From Vulcaniibacterium thermophilum (GTDB taxonomy: Bacteria > Pseudomonadota > Gammaproteobacteria > Xanthomonadales > Xanthomonadaceae): a stretch of 51,163 nucleotides of DNA. Where the stretch lies: contig NZ_VOHJ01000021.1 in NCBI RefSeq assembly GCF_007923255.1, positions 1-51,163 on the forward strand, given 5' to 3'. Positions 7,878-15,467 of the stretch are shown in pieces (position 1 is the stretch's first letter; each line of letters begins with the position of its first letter). The notes beneath the pieces are model-generated. The model was not told the DNA's origin. It was given only the letters and a program-made list of their open reading frames with translations, and searched no databases. The position numbers and the translations under genes were made by a program.

Positions 7878-8726
7878 ATGACCGATCTGCTCGCCGCGCT
7901 GCTGCTCGGCATCATCGAAGGCATCACCGAGTTCCTGCCGATCTCCAGCACCGGCCACCTGCTGATCGCGCAGCACTGGCTCGGCCCGCGCAGCGACCTG
8001 TTCAACATCGGCATCCAGGCCGGCGCGATCCTCGCGGTCGTGCTGATCTACCGGCAGCGGCTGTGGGCGTTGGCGCAGGGTTTCCTGGGCCGGGCCACGG
8101 TGGCCGGCGCGCACGGCGAGGCGCTGAGCGCGGCGCAGGCGCGCGACTACGCGTTCAAGCTGGCTGCCGCGTTCGGCGTGACCGCGGTGCTGGGGGTGCT
8201 GGTCAAGAAGCTGGGTTTCCAGTTGCCGGAGACGGTGACGCCGATCGCGTGGGCGCTGGTGCTGGGCGGCGTATGGATGATGCTGGCCGAGCAGCTCGCG
8301 GCGCGCCGCGCCGCGCGCATCGGCGAGCGTGCGGCGGTCACCTGGCTGGTGGCGGTGCTGGTGGGCGTGGGGCAGGTGATCGCCGGCGTGTTTCCCGGCA
8401 CCTCGCGCTCGGCGACGACCATCTTCATCGCGCTGCTGGCGGGCACCACTTCGCGCGCGGCGGCGACCGAATTCGCGTTCCTGGTCGGCATTCCCACCAT
8501 GTTCGCCGCGACCGGTTACGAGCTGGTCGACCTGATCGCCGACGGCCGCGTCGGCCAGGAGAACTGGGCGGCGTTCGCCGTGGCGTTCGCGGCGTCGGCG
8601 GTGACCGCGTTCGTCGCCGTGAAGTGGCTGCTGCGCTACATCCAGACCCACCGCTTCACCGTGTTCGCGGTGTACCGCATCGCGCTCGGCATCCTGCTGC
8701 TGGCGTGGCTGCCGGCGGGCGAATAG
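7878..8726 (+). CDS. uppP: undecaprenyl-diphosphatase
   Basis: 282 residues, polytopic inner-membrane protein of the BacA/UppP family. It dephosphorylates undecaprenyl pyrophosphate to recycle the lipid carrier for peptidoglycan and O-antigen synthesis. Family motifs: GIIEGITEFLPISSTGHL near residue 12 and PGTSRSATTI in the second half (Arg in GTSRS is catalytic in the family), plus VGIPTMFAA. Length is normal (E. coli 273). The start follows a C-rich heptamer tract without a ribosome site. The upstream region also carries the glnA enhancer, so nitrogen status could influence it, but that is speculation. Confidence 0.97.
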   Translation: MTDLLAALLLGIIEGITEFLPISSTGHLLIAQHWLGPRSDLFNIGIQAGAILAVVLIYRQRLWALAQGFLGRATVAGAHGEALSAAQARDYAFKLAAAFGVTAVLGVLVKKLGFQLPETVTPIAWALVLGGVWMMLAEQLAARRAARIGERAAVTWLVAVLVGVGQVIAGVFPGTSRSATTIFIALLAGTTSRAAATEFAFLVGIPTMFAATGYELVDLIADGRVGQENWAAFAVAFAASAVTAFVAVKWLLRYIQTHRFTVFAVYRIALGILLLAWLPAGE

Positions 8727-8746
8727 GAACCATCGCCTCTGCAGGA

Positions 8747-8800
8747 GCGGCTCCAGCCGCGACCAACAGCACGCAGGAACAGGGTCGCGGCTGACGCCGC
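8747..8800. repeat. inverted repeat of the GGAGCGGCTNCAGCCGCGAC type
   Basis: GCGGCTCCAGCCGCGACC and GGTCGCGGCTGACGCCGC face each other between the convergent uppP and DUF1232 genes. It likely folds in RNA from either strand and may end both transcripts. A related element lies at 34995-35136. Confidence 0.7.
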
Positions 8801-8802
8801 CC

Positions 8803-9192
8803 CTACGCGCGGGGGATGGCGGCGACGCGCGCGAACCACACGGCGGCGGCGACCGCCATCAGCAGCCACACCGCCACCACCGCGGCCGCGCCGGCCAGAC
8901 TGCGCGGCCGTTCCACCGTCGCCTGCGCCTTGCGGCGCGCGTCGGCCAGCACCTCGGGGGGCGTGAGCCGGATCACCAGCGCGATCCCGAGCGGCAGCAG
9001 CAGCAGATCGTCGAGCAGGCCGAGCACCGGCACGAAATCGGGGATCAGATCGATCGGGCTGAGCGCATAGGCCGCGACCGCCAGCGCCACCAGCCGCACG
9101 CGCCACGGCAGGCGCGGATCGCGCGCGGCGAAGTACACCGCGAGCGTGTCGGCGCGCAGGGCGCGCAGGCGCTCGCGGAGCGTATCGCGCAT
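8803..9192 (-). CDS. YkvA/DUF1232 membrane protein
   Basis: 129 residues. The DUF1232 core is clear: [20 protein letters not shown] followed by [20 protein letters not shown]-terminal hydrophobic segment ([20 protein letters not shown]) adds a further membrane anchor. The family is widespread with no firm function. It starts 21 bp after the PEBP gene ends and probably shares its transcript. Confidence 0.9.
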   Translation of the reverse strand: MRDTLRERLRALRADTLAVYFAARDPRLPWRVRLVALAVAAYALSPIDLIPDFVPVLGLLDDLLLLPLGIALVIRLTPPEVLADARRKAQATVERPRSLAGAAAVVAVWLLMAVAAAVWFARVAAIPRA

Positions 9193-9213
9193 CGTCCGGT
9201 CCGCGCGCGGCGC

Positions 9214-9840
9214 TCAGCCCTCGACGTCCGGATTGAGCGAGTAGGTGCCGTAGATCGCCGCCTCGGCGAGCACGTGGCCGTGCATCGCGCGGAACACGTC
9301 GGCGGCGGTGAAGCGTTCGGGCACGGCGAGCGTGTCCACGTCGAGCGCGAACAGGCGGAAGAAGTAGCGGTGCAGGCGCAGATCGTTGGGCGGCGGGAAC
9401 GGGCCGTCGTAGCCGCGCCAGTCGCCGGCCATCGACGGATCGCCCGCGAACCAGCCGGTGTAGTCGTTCAGGCCCTGGCGCGCGCCGGCGGGGCCGGACG
9501 GATCGCGCTTGCCGTGCGGCACCACGCCGTCGCTGCAACTGCCCTCGGCGATCTCGCGCACGTCGGCGGGGATGTCGACCATCGCCCAGTGGGTGAAGTC
9601 GCAGCGCGGCTGTTCGATGGGGATCCGCACGCCGGGCTTGCCGACCATCTCCGGCACCGTCGGCACGTCCGGGTCGATGCACAGCAGCGCGAACGAGCGC
9701 GTGCCCGCCGGCACGTCGTCCCAGGCCAGGTGCGGGTTGCGGTTGGGCGCGAAGCCGAAGCCGTCGGCGGTCGGCTGCCCGGCGGCGAACGTCGCCGGCA
9801 AGCGGCCGCGGTGTTCGAAGCTGGTGCTGTGGATGCGCAT
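9214..9840 (-). CDS. YbhB/YbcL-type PEBP (Raf kinase inhibitor-like) protein
   Basis: 208 residues from the ATG at 9840, preceded by a GGAGG site; the frame is open 20 codons further up but without support. PEBP-family features: FGFAPNRNPHLAWDDVPAGT, LLCIDPDVPTVP, the HWAMVDIP segment and YDGPFPPPNDLRLHRYFF (the anion-pocket histidine region). Bacterial members bind small phospho-ligands or inhibit proteases; the physiological role is mostly unknown. No signal peptide. It heads a likely two-gene unit with the DUF1232 gene. Confidence 0.92.
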   Translation of the reverse strand: MRIHSTSFEHRGRLPATFAAGQPTADGFGFAPNRNPHLAWDDVPAGTRSFALLCIDPDVPTVPEMVGKPGVRIPIEQPRCDFTHWAMVDIPADVREIAEGSCSDGVVPHGKRDPSGPAGARQGLNDYTGWFAGDPSMAGDWRGYDGPFPPPNDLRLHRYFFRLFALDVDTLAVPERFTAADVFRAMHGHVLAEAAIYGTYSLNPDVEG

Positions 9841-9948
9841 GGAAGCCTCCGTGGCGGGAAGGCCGACAAGATAGCGTGCGCGCGGTTGCGGAGGCGGCAC
9901 CGCAATCCGTCACCGCGCACGTCTCCGGCGCCCCCCCTCACCCCAAAC

Positions 9949-9973
9949 CTCTCCCCCACGCGGTGGGGGAGAG
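9949..9973. repeat. perfect 11-bp hairpin in intergenic region
   Basis: CTCTCCCCCAC, GCG loop, GTGGGGGAGAG. It sits in the 281-bp gap between the PEBP gene and the TPR gene, which otherwise contains only the GTAG-type repeat at 10012-10095. It is terminator-like in shape but has no T run. Confidence 0.65.
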
Positions 9974-10011
9974 GGGAAGCGGTCGTCGGGGCGCGGCTTC
10001 GCGCCCGGTTC

Positions 10012-10095
10012 GTAGCCCGGGTAAGGGCGAAGCCCGCACCCGGGGCCGTGGGCGGGTTTCCGCAATCCCGGGTGCGCTTCGCTTGCCCGGGCTAC
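10012..10095. repeat. GTAG-type palindromic repeat, second copy
   Basis: Begins GTAGCCCGGGTAAGGGCGAA and ends CTTGCCCGGGCTAC, with internal CCCGCACCCGGG and CCCGGGTGCG. Same family as 5572-5640. It lies just past the TPR gene stop and may stabilise or end that transcript. Confidence 0.75.
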
Positions 10096-10121
10096 GGGTG
10101 TCGCGCTGCGTCCGTCGCGAC

Positions 10122-12203
10122 TCAGGCTTCCGCGTAGCCCAGCCGGCGCGCGACCGGGTGCAGCAGGGCGAACGCCTCGCCCAGCGCGCCGGCGAACTGG
10201 CGCCACTCGCCGCTGGCGAAGCGGCGCGGGCCGAACGCGGCTTCCGCGACCGGCGGCACGGTGATGTCGAGCGCGCCGCCGGCGGCCTGCGCGATCGCCG
10301 CCGGATCGTGCTCGATGCCGTCCAGGCGGATCAGCCGGTGCGGGAACAGATCCTGCTCGTGCAGATAGGCGATCTGCGCGAGCGTCTGCGCCAGCCAGCG
10401 CGCGGCCGCCTCGGGCGATTCGATCGCCAGCGGCGCCGGCGCGCCGAACGCCAGCCAGTCCAGCAGCATGTCGCGCGGATCGCGCAGGGCGATCATCAGT
10501 ACCGCTTCCGGCAGGTGCGGACGCAGCGCGGCGAGCAGGGCGTTGTCCCACCACAGCAGCCAGTCGAACACGTTGCCGTCGGCGATGCCGCGCTGCGGCA
10601 GCAGGCTGCGCCAGTGCGCGACCATCGCCGCCGCCTCGGGCGACGCCTCGCCGTCGCTGCCGAGGCGTTCGACGGTGTCGTAGCGCTGCAGGAAATCGTT
10701 CGGCGGCTGCGGGCCGTAGCGGTCGGCGCGCAGCGGCGCGCGGGCCTGGTCGAAGGTGAGCGCGATGCGCTCCACCAGCGAGCCGGGCGCGCCCCACAGC
10801 AGCAGCACCGCCGGTGCCGGATCCGGCATCGCCGCCAGCGGCGGCCAGTCGGCACGCGGCGGGCTGTGCGGCGGCAGCGGCAGGCGCTGGTTCGCCACCT
10901 CGGCGTGCAGCGCGGCCCATTCGCGCGCCGCTTCGGCGTGGCGCCCGGCCTTGGCCAGGGTGTGGCCGCGGATCTGCCGCAGGTTGCGCTTCACGCCGGC
11001 GTCCTGCGCGTTCTCGACCAGGTAGCCGGCGCGCTCGACCGCGGCGTCGGGGTCGCGCTTGAGCAGCAGGTCGACCAGTTTCAGCTCGGCCTGCGCGTGG
11101 CCGGGCGCGAGTTCGACGATGCGGCGGATGACCGCCTCGGCCTCGGCATCCTCGCCGTGGCGTTCGTGCACCACGCCGAGCGCCTCCAGCGCCGGCACGT
11201 GATCGGGCATGGCCGCAAGCCAGCGCGCGATCAGCGCGCGCGCCTCCTCGCCGGCGAACGGCTCCACCGCCAGCCGCGCCTGCCACAGCGCGGACTCCTG
11301 CGGGTGGCGGGCGAGCGCGTCCTCCAGCGTCGCGCGCGCACCTTCGGCATCGCCGAGCCGGCGCCAGGTCTCCATCAGCGCGGCCAGCGTGCGCGGATCG
11401 CCCGGCGCGGCGGCGAAGGCGTCCAGCAACGGACCGAGCGCGCGCTCGGCGCGGTTGGCGGACAGCTCCAGCACGCCGAGATAGCGCCGCACCGCAGGCG
11501 TGGCGTCCTCGCGCGCGGCGAGCGGTTCGACCAGCGCGACGGCATCGTCGATCCGGCCCTGGCGCTGGCACAGATCGGCGATCAGCAGCGTCAGCGACAC
11601 CGAGCCCGGATGACGCTCCAGCAGGCCGCGGAACGCCTGCTCGGCGAACGCGAAATGGCCCTTGGCCAGATACGCGAAGCCGAGCGCGTTGCGCAGCAGC
11701 GGTTCCTCCGGCGCACGCTGCGCCGCCTGCGACAGCACGGCCAGCGCGCGGTCGGCATCGCCGCGGCGCAGCGCCAGCCCGCCCTCGATCGAGGCCACGT
11801 GCGGATGCTCCGGCGCGATGCGCTGCGCGGTGCGCAGCAGGCGTTCGGCTTCGGCGAGATCGTTGCGGCCGAGCGCGAGATGGGCCTGGATGATGTAGGC
11901 CGGGAACTGGTTGGGATCGAGCCCGACCGCGCGCGCCAGCGCGGCCTGCGCCTCGTCGAGCTGGCGCTCCTCCAGCAGCAGGCCGGCGCGTTCCAGATGC
12001 AGCGGCGCGTCCTCCGGCGCCAGCGCGATCGCGCGGTCGATCGCCGCGCGCGCGCCGTCGCGGTCGCCCGCCAGGCGCAGGGCCTGCGCCAGCAGCCGGT
12101 GCGCGGTGGCATCGAAGGGCTGCGACTCGACCAGCGCGCGCGCGGCGGTCGATGCGGCGGCGTGATCGCCGCGGCGCAGGGATTCGAGAATGGCGTCGTA
12201 CAT
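10122..12203 (-). CDS. TPR protein with sulfotransferase-like C-terminal domain
   Basis: 693 residues from the ATG at 12203; the same frame is open through the next gene upstream, but that stretch is a shadow. Residues about 1-450 are tetratricopeptide repeats (AAASTAARALVESQP, AIDRAIALAPEDAP, ALARAVGLDPNQFP, LLRTAQRIAPEHPH and more). The last 230 residues form a separate domain with LLLWGAPGSLVERIA and VLMIALRDPRDMLLDWL. These resemble the PAPS-binding loop and the 3'-phosphate motif of sulfotransferases, though the first is degenerate. TPR-sulfotransferase fusions are common in proteobacteria; whether this one is active is uncertain. Confidence 0.8.
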   Translation of the reverse strand: MYDAILESLRRGDHAAASTAARALVESQPFDATAHRLLAQALRLAGDRDGARAAIDRAIALAPEDAPLHLERAGLLLEERQLDEAQAALARAVGLDPNQFPAYIIQAHLALGRNDLAEAERLLRTAQRIAPEHPHVASIEGGLALRRGDADRALAVLSQAAQRAPEEPLLRNALGFAYLAKGHFAFAEQAFRGLLERHPGSVSLTLLIADLCQRQGRIDDAVALVEPLAAREDATPAVRRYLGVLELSANRAERALGPLLDAFAAAPGDPRTLAALMETWRRLGDAEGARATLEDALARHPQESALWQARLAVEPFAGEEARALIARWLAAMPDHVPALEALGVVHERHGEDAEAEAVIRRIVELAPGHAQAELKLVDLLLKRDPDAAVERAGYLVENAQDAGVKRNLRQIRGHTLAKAGRHAEAAREWAALHAEVANQRLPLPPHSPPRADWPPLAAMPDPAPAVLLLWGAPGSLVERIALTFDQARAPLRADRYGPQPPNDFLQRYDTVERLGSDGEASPEAAAMVAHWRSLLPQRGIADGNVFDWLLWWDNALLAALRPHLPEAVLMIALRDPRDMLLDWLAFGAPAPLAIESPEAAARWLAQTLAQIAYLHEQDLFPHRLIRLDGIEHDPAAIAQAAGGALDITVPPVAEAAFGPRRFASGEWRQFAGALGEAFALLHPVARRLGYAEA

Positions 12204-12274
12204 GGGGCGGCGGCTCGGACTGGCCAGGACAAGAGGCCGATTGTAGCGGCGGCCCGCGCCGGCCGGCCGGGCGG

Positions 12275-13336
12275 CTACGCGCTGGCGAGCCGCGCCGTCA
12301 CCCACTTCTCCGCATAGCCGTCCAGCCGCGCGTTCTCCAGGAACGCGCAATGCCCGCCCCAGCGCGCGATGTCCAGCCGCGCGTGCGCGGGCAGACGCAG
12401 ATCGCGGAAGTCGCCGACCGGGATCACCGGATCGTCCTCGGCCATCAGCACGCTGGCCGGCGCCTGCAGGCCGGCCAGCCGGTCGCGCGCGATGCAGTAG
12501 CCGTCGAAGTAGCGCTCGAGCGTGCCGAAATCGGTGTAGCGCTCGACCATCCACGCGGTCAGCGCGCGCATGCGCTGGCGCAGCACGTCCTCGTCGAAGC
12601 CGTGCGCGTGCGGGAACAGCGCGCGCTTGCGCGCCAGCGAACGCCGCCACTTGCGCTCGAAGTACCACAGGTACAGCGGCAGGCCGCGCTCCATCGCCTC
12701 CATCGTGCGCGCCGGATCGAGCACCGGGCACACGGCGGCCACGTGCGCGACCTCGAATCCCGCCCGCGGCGCGCGCAGCGCCACGCGCAGCGCGAAGTTG
12801 CCGCCGAGCGAGTAGCCGGCCAGATGCACCGGGCCGCGCGCCACCGTGCGCGCGACCTCGCCCACCGCATGCACCACCTCGTCGATCCGGCAGGAGTGGA
12901 AGATCGCCTCGTTGAGGTGATGGGTATCGCCGTGGTCGCGGAAGTTCAGCCGGAACACCTCGAAGCCGGCGCGCAGCAGCGCCGCGGCGGTCAGCCGCAT
13001 GTAGCCGGATTCGGCGCTGCCCTCCCAGCCGTGCAGCAGCACCGCCAGGCCGCGCGCGCCGACGCCCGGCCGCACCGTATGCACGCCGTGCAGACGCACG
13101 CCGCCGCCGCCGTCGACTTCGTGCAGCCACGAGCGCACGCCCAGCGCGTCCAGCTCGCGCGCGCCGCGCCGCTGCCGCAGCGGGCTGGAGCCGAGCACCG
13201 ACTGCACGTGCGCGTTGCGCAGCCAGGCCGGCGGCAGGTAGGGCCCCGGCTCGGCGCCGTCGCGGGCGCCGGCCGCGCGCGGCCTCGCCGATGCGCCCGC
13301 GTCCATGACTCCGGAGCACTCCCGTGGTTCGCCCAT
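12275..13336 (-). CDS. YheT-like alpha/beta hydrolase
   Basis: 353 residues from the ATG at 13336 (AGGCGG upstream); an in-frame ATG at 13306 is an alternative. COG0429 features: PPAWLRNAHVQSVLGS at the N-terminus, the LLHGWEGS oxyanion region, nucleophile Ser in GYSLGGNFAL, Asp in AEDDPVIP and His in GGHCAFLE. Members hydrolyse short acyl esters; the natural substrate is unknown. It follows the acyltransferase gene by 10 bp, so the two are likely co-transcribed and may both touch lipid metabolism. Confidence 0.9.
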   Translation of the reverse strand: MGEPRECSGVMDAGASARPRAAGARDGAEPGPYLPPAWLRNAHVQSVLGSSPLRQRRGARELDALGVRSWLHEVDGGGGVRLHGVHTVRPGVGARGLAVLLHGWEGSAESGYMRLTAAALLRAGFEVFRLNFRDHGDTHHLNEAIFHSCRIDEVVHAVGEVARTVARGPVHLAGYSLGGNFALRVALRAPRAGFEVAHVAAVCPVLDPARTMEAMERGLPLYLWYFERKWRRSLARKRALFPHAHGFDEDVLRQRMRALTAWMVERYTDFGTLERYFDGYCIARDRLAGLQAPASVLMAEDDPVIPVGDFRDLRLPAHARLDIARWGGHCAFLENARLDGYAEKWVTARLASA

Positions 13337-13346
13337 CCGTGCCGCC

Positions 13347-14153
13347 TCAGTGCCGCATCACTTCGAGGATGCGCTGCCGCGCCAGCTCGGCGATGCGGCG
13401 GCGGCCGTCGGTCTCGCCCGGCTGGATCGGCGTCAGGAAATGCACCTCGGCCAGCCGCGCCGGTTCGCCGAGCAGGCGCAGGAAATTGGCCAGGAAGCTC
13501 TCGCCCGGATGGAACGCGACCACGCTCTGCGCATCGCCGCGTTCGCCGTAGCGCAGTGCGACCGGCTGCACCGGCACGCCGGCCTCGACCGCGGCCAGGA
13601 AGATGCGGGCGTGGAACGGGCCGAGTTCGCGGCCGTCGCGGGTGCCGCCCTCGGGGAACACGCCGACCGAGCGCCCGCTGCGCAGGCGCGCCAGCATTTC
13701 GTGCAGCACGCCGCCCAGCGACTCGGCGCTGCCGCGGTGGTGGAAGATCGTCTGCCCGCGCGCGGCCAGCCAGCCCACCACCGGCCAGCGCTCGATCTCG
13801 CGCTTGGCGACGAAGCCCATCATGCGCTGGCTGTGCAGCGCCTCGATGTCGATCCAGCTCACGTGGTTGGCGACGAACAGCGCCGCCCCCGGCAGCGGCG
13901 TGCCGTAGCGGCGCAGACGGAAGCCGAACACCCGCATCAGGCCGGCGGACCAGGCACGGATCAGCCGGTCCTCGAGCGATTCCGGACCGATCCGCAGGCG
14001 TCGGCTCGGCAGGGTGATCAGCACCAGCACGAGCGGCAGGTGCACGAACACGTGCCACAGCAGCATCGGCACGCGTACGGCATAGCGGAGCGCACGCGCG
14101 GCGGCGCCGCCCGCGGGCGCTGCCGCGCCGACGTGGGGGGACGGCGCATTCAT
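13347..14153 (-). CDS. PlsC-type 1-acylglycerol-3-phosphate acyltransferase
   Basis: 268 residues. The acyltransferase motif NHVSWID holds His97 and Asp102 (HX4D), and FPEGGTRDG is the glycerol-phosphate-binding block. An N-terminal hydrophobic segment (VPMLLWHVFVHLPLVLVLIT) would anchor it in the inner membrane. The expected reaction is transfer of an acyl chain to lysophosphatidic acid; ornithine-lipid OlsA-type activity is also possible because no pathway partner is adjacent. It leads a short operon with the YheT-like hydrolase. Confidence 0.9.
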   Translation of the reverse strand: MNAPSPHVGAAAPAGGAAARALRYAVRVPMLLWHVFVHLPLVLVLITLPSRRLRIGPESLEDRLIRAWSAGLMRVFGFRLRRYGTPLPGAALFVANHVSWIDIEALHSQRMMGFVAKREIERWPVVGWLAARGQTIFHHRGSAESLGGVLHEMLARLRSGRSVGVFPEGGTRDGRELGPFHARIFLAAVEAGVPVQPVALRYGERGDAQSVVAFHPGESFLANFLRLLGEPARLAEVHFLTPIQPGETDGRRRIAELARQRILEVMRH

Positions 14154-14196
14154 GCGCTCACGATAGCCTGATACGGACGGCGGCGGGAGACGCGGC

Positions 14197-14637
14197 TCAG
14201 CCGCGGCGCGCGATCACCGCGAGCGTGAGCCGGGAAACGCACACCAGCCGGCCGGCCTCGTCCTCGATGCGGATCTCCCACACCTGCGTGCGCGCGCCGA
14301 CGTGCAGCGGGCGCGCGGTGCCGACCACGTGGCCTTCGCGCACCGCGCGCAGATGGTTGGCGTTGATCTCGATGCCGACCACGCCCTGGTCTTCGGCCAC
14401 GCACAGGCCGCCGGCGGTGCTGCCGAGCGTCTCGGCCAGCAGCACCGAGGCGCCGCCGTGCAGCAGGCCGTACGGCTGCCGGGTGCGGGCGTCCACCGGC
14501 ATGGTGGCGCGCAGCCAGTCGGGGCCGAGCCCGGTGAAGCGGATGCCCAGCGGCTCCATCGCCGTGCCGCGCGAAAGCGCGTTCAGCGCATCGATCGTGG
14601 TGCCGGGGCGGAACAGGGGACGGTCGGAGGCGGACAT
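14197..14637 (-). CDS. PaaI-type hotdog-fold thioesterase
   Basis: 146 residues from the ATG at 14637; the longer open frame upstream is Arg-rich and unlikely. The hotdog core is seen in PYGLLHGGASVLLAETLGST (HGG with the catalytic acidic residue downstream), GIEINANHLRAVREG and a final beta strand WEIRIEDEAGRLVCVSRLT. This matches acyl-CoA thioesterases such as YbdB/MenI, so the substrate could be DHNA-CoA or another aromatic or acyl-CoA. Cytosolic. It is followed by the acyltransferase gene on the same strand after 44 bp. Confidence 0.9.
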   Translation of the reverse strand: MSASDRPLFRPGTTIDALNALSRGTAMEPLGIRFTGLGPDWLRATMPVDARTRQPYGLLHGGASVLLAETLGSTAGGLCVAEDQGVVGIEINANHLRAVREGHVVGTARPLHVGARTQVWEIRIEDEAGRLVCVSRLTLAVIARRG

Positions 14638-14794
14638 CCGGCCACGATAGCGGCATCCCCGGTTCCGGAGCCAGCGCGTCGCCCAGGGGGAAGACGGCGC
14701 GCCGGTCCGGAGCCGTCGGCCGGCCGGACGTCTGCGGACGTCCACCGCGGGCGGATGAGGGGGCATCCGCCGGCGGCGTGCCGGCCGGTTGCGC

Positions 14795-14983
14795 TTACGC
14801 GCAGCGGAAGCGGGCCTGACCCCAGGCGGTGGTGTAGCGGCGGCGGGTGCCGTAGCCGCTGCTGCTGCCGTAGCCGAAGCCGAACTCGCGTTCGCGCTCG
14901 CGCGGGGCGGACTGGAAGGGGGCGACCGCGGCCTCGGAGCGGGCGGTCGGGGTGGAGACGGGGGCTTCGATGCGGGCGTTCAT
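14795..14983 (-). CDS. small FGFGYG-motif protein, copy 2
   Basis: 62 residues, paralogous to the protein encoded at 15035-15235, with which it shares nearly all of its last 34 residues. That tail reads REREREFGFGYG, then SSGYGTRRRYTT, then W.Q.RFR.A. The N-terminus is shorter and Ala/Pro/Thr-rich, and both begin MN.R..APV. There is no signal peptide or cysteine pair; one Cys is present at the penultimate position. The ribosome site is weak (GAGAC). I do not recognise the family. It could be a ribosomally made peptide precursor, an RNA-binding protein or a small structural protein; none is shown. Confidence 0.65.
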   Translation of the reverse strand: MNARIEAPVSTPTARSEAAVAPFQSAPREREREFGFGYGSSSGYGTRRRYTTAWGQARFRCA

Positions 14984-15034
14984 GGTCGGGTCTCGGTCGG
15001 GACGGACGGGGCGGTCCGGAGGGGGGCGGGCGGA

Positions 15035-15235
15035 TCAGGCGAAGCGGAAGCGCGGCTGGGCCCAGGGCGTGGTGTAGCGGCGGCGGGTGCCGTAGCCGCT
15101 GCTGTTGCCGTAGCCGAAGCCGAACTCGCGTTCGCGCTCGCGGTGGGAGGTCGCCTGGAAGGGCACGGCCGCGGCATCCGGGCGGTTCGTCGACGGGGAC
15201 GGGGCGATGACGGGAGCGACGGTGCGGGTGTTCAT
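15035..15235 (-). CDS. small FGFGYG-motif protein, copy 1
   Basis: 66 residues; the ATG is preceded by GAGGAAGTCGTC, a good ribosome site. The variable, Pro/Thr/Ser-rich N-terminus contains AAVPFQ, as in copy 2 (AVAPFQ). The conserved tail holds EREREFGFGYGNSSGYG and TRRRYTTPWAQPRFRFA. The near-identity with copy 2 extends to about 90 bases of DNA while the N-termini differ, so the tail is either under strong selection or recently converted. An inverted repeat at 15276-15295 lies about 40 bp upstream of the start. Confidence 0.7.
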   Translation of the reverse strand: MNTRTVAPVIAPSPSTNRPDAAAVPFQATSHREREREFGFGYGNSSGYGTRRRYTTPWAQPRFRFA

Positions 15236-15275
15236 GACGACTTCCTCGGGGGTGGGCGTTGGGCCCTGAACTAGT

Positions 15276-15295
15276 GTGTTGGTAGACTACAACAC
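15276..15295. promoter_or_regulatory. operator-like inverted repeat before the small-protein pair
   Basis: GTGTTGGTAGACTACAACAC is an imperfect palindrome (GTGTTGGTAG against GTGTTGTAG) in an unusually AT-richer pocket, centred about 50 bp ahead of the ATG at 15235. The position fits a repressor site over a promoter. The GTAG/CTAC core recalls BlaI/MecI-type operators, but the regulator cannot be named. Confidence 0.5.
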
Positions 15296-15467
15296 CGCAT
15301 CGATAATTCACCTGTGCCGGAAGTCACCCCACCGATGGCACCGGCCGGGGGACCGTCGCGATGCGGGGTGGGCGGTCAGGAAAAGGAGATGCGCGGGCGC
15401 CGCGCGGGGTTGCCGGCGCAGGCCCCAACTGAAGACAGGGGGCGGCCGTCGGCGCGGCCGCGCCGGC

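Noticed and set aside
12204-13319. N-terminal extension of the TPR protein
   Set aside because: The open frame upstream of 12203 is out of phase with the real hydrolase gene there and reads as Arg/Ala-rich noise.
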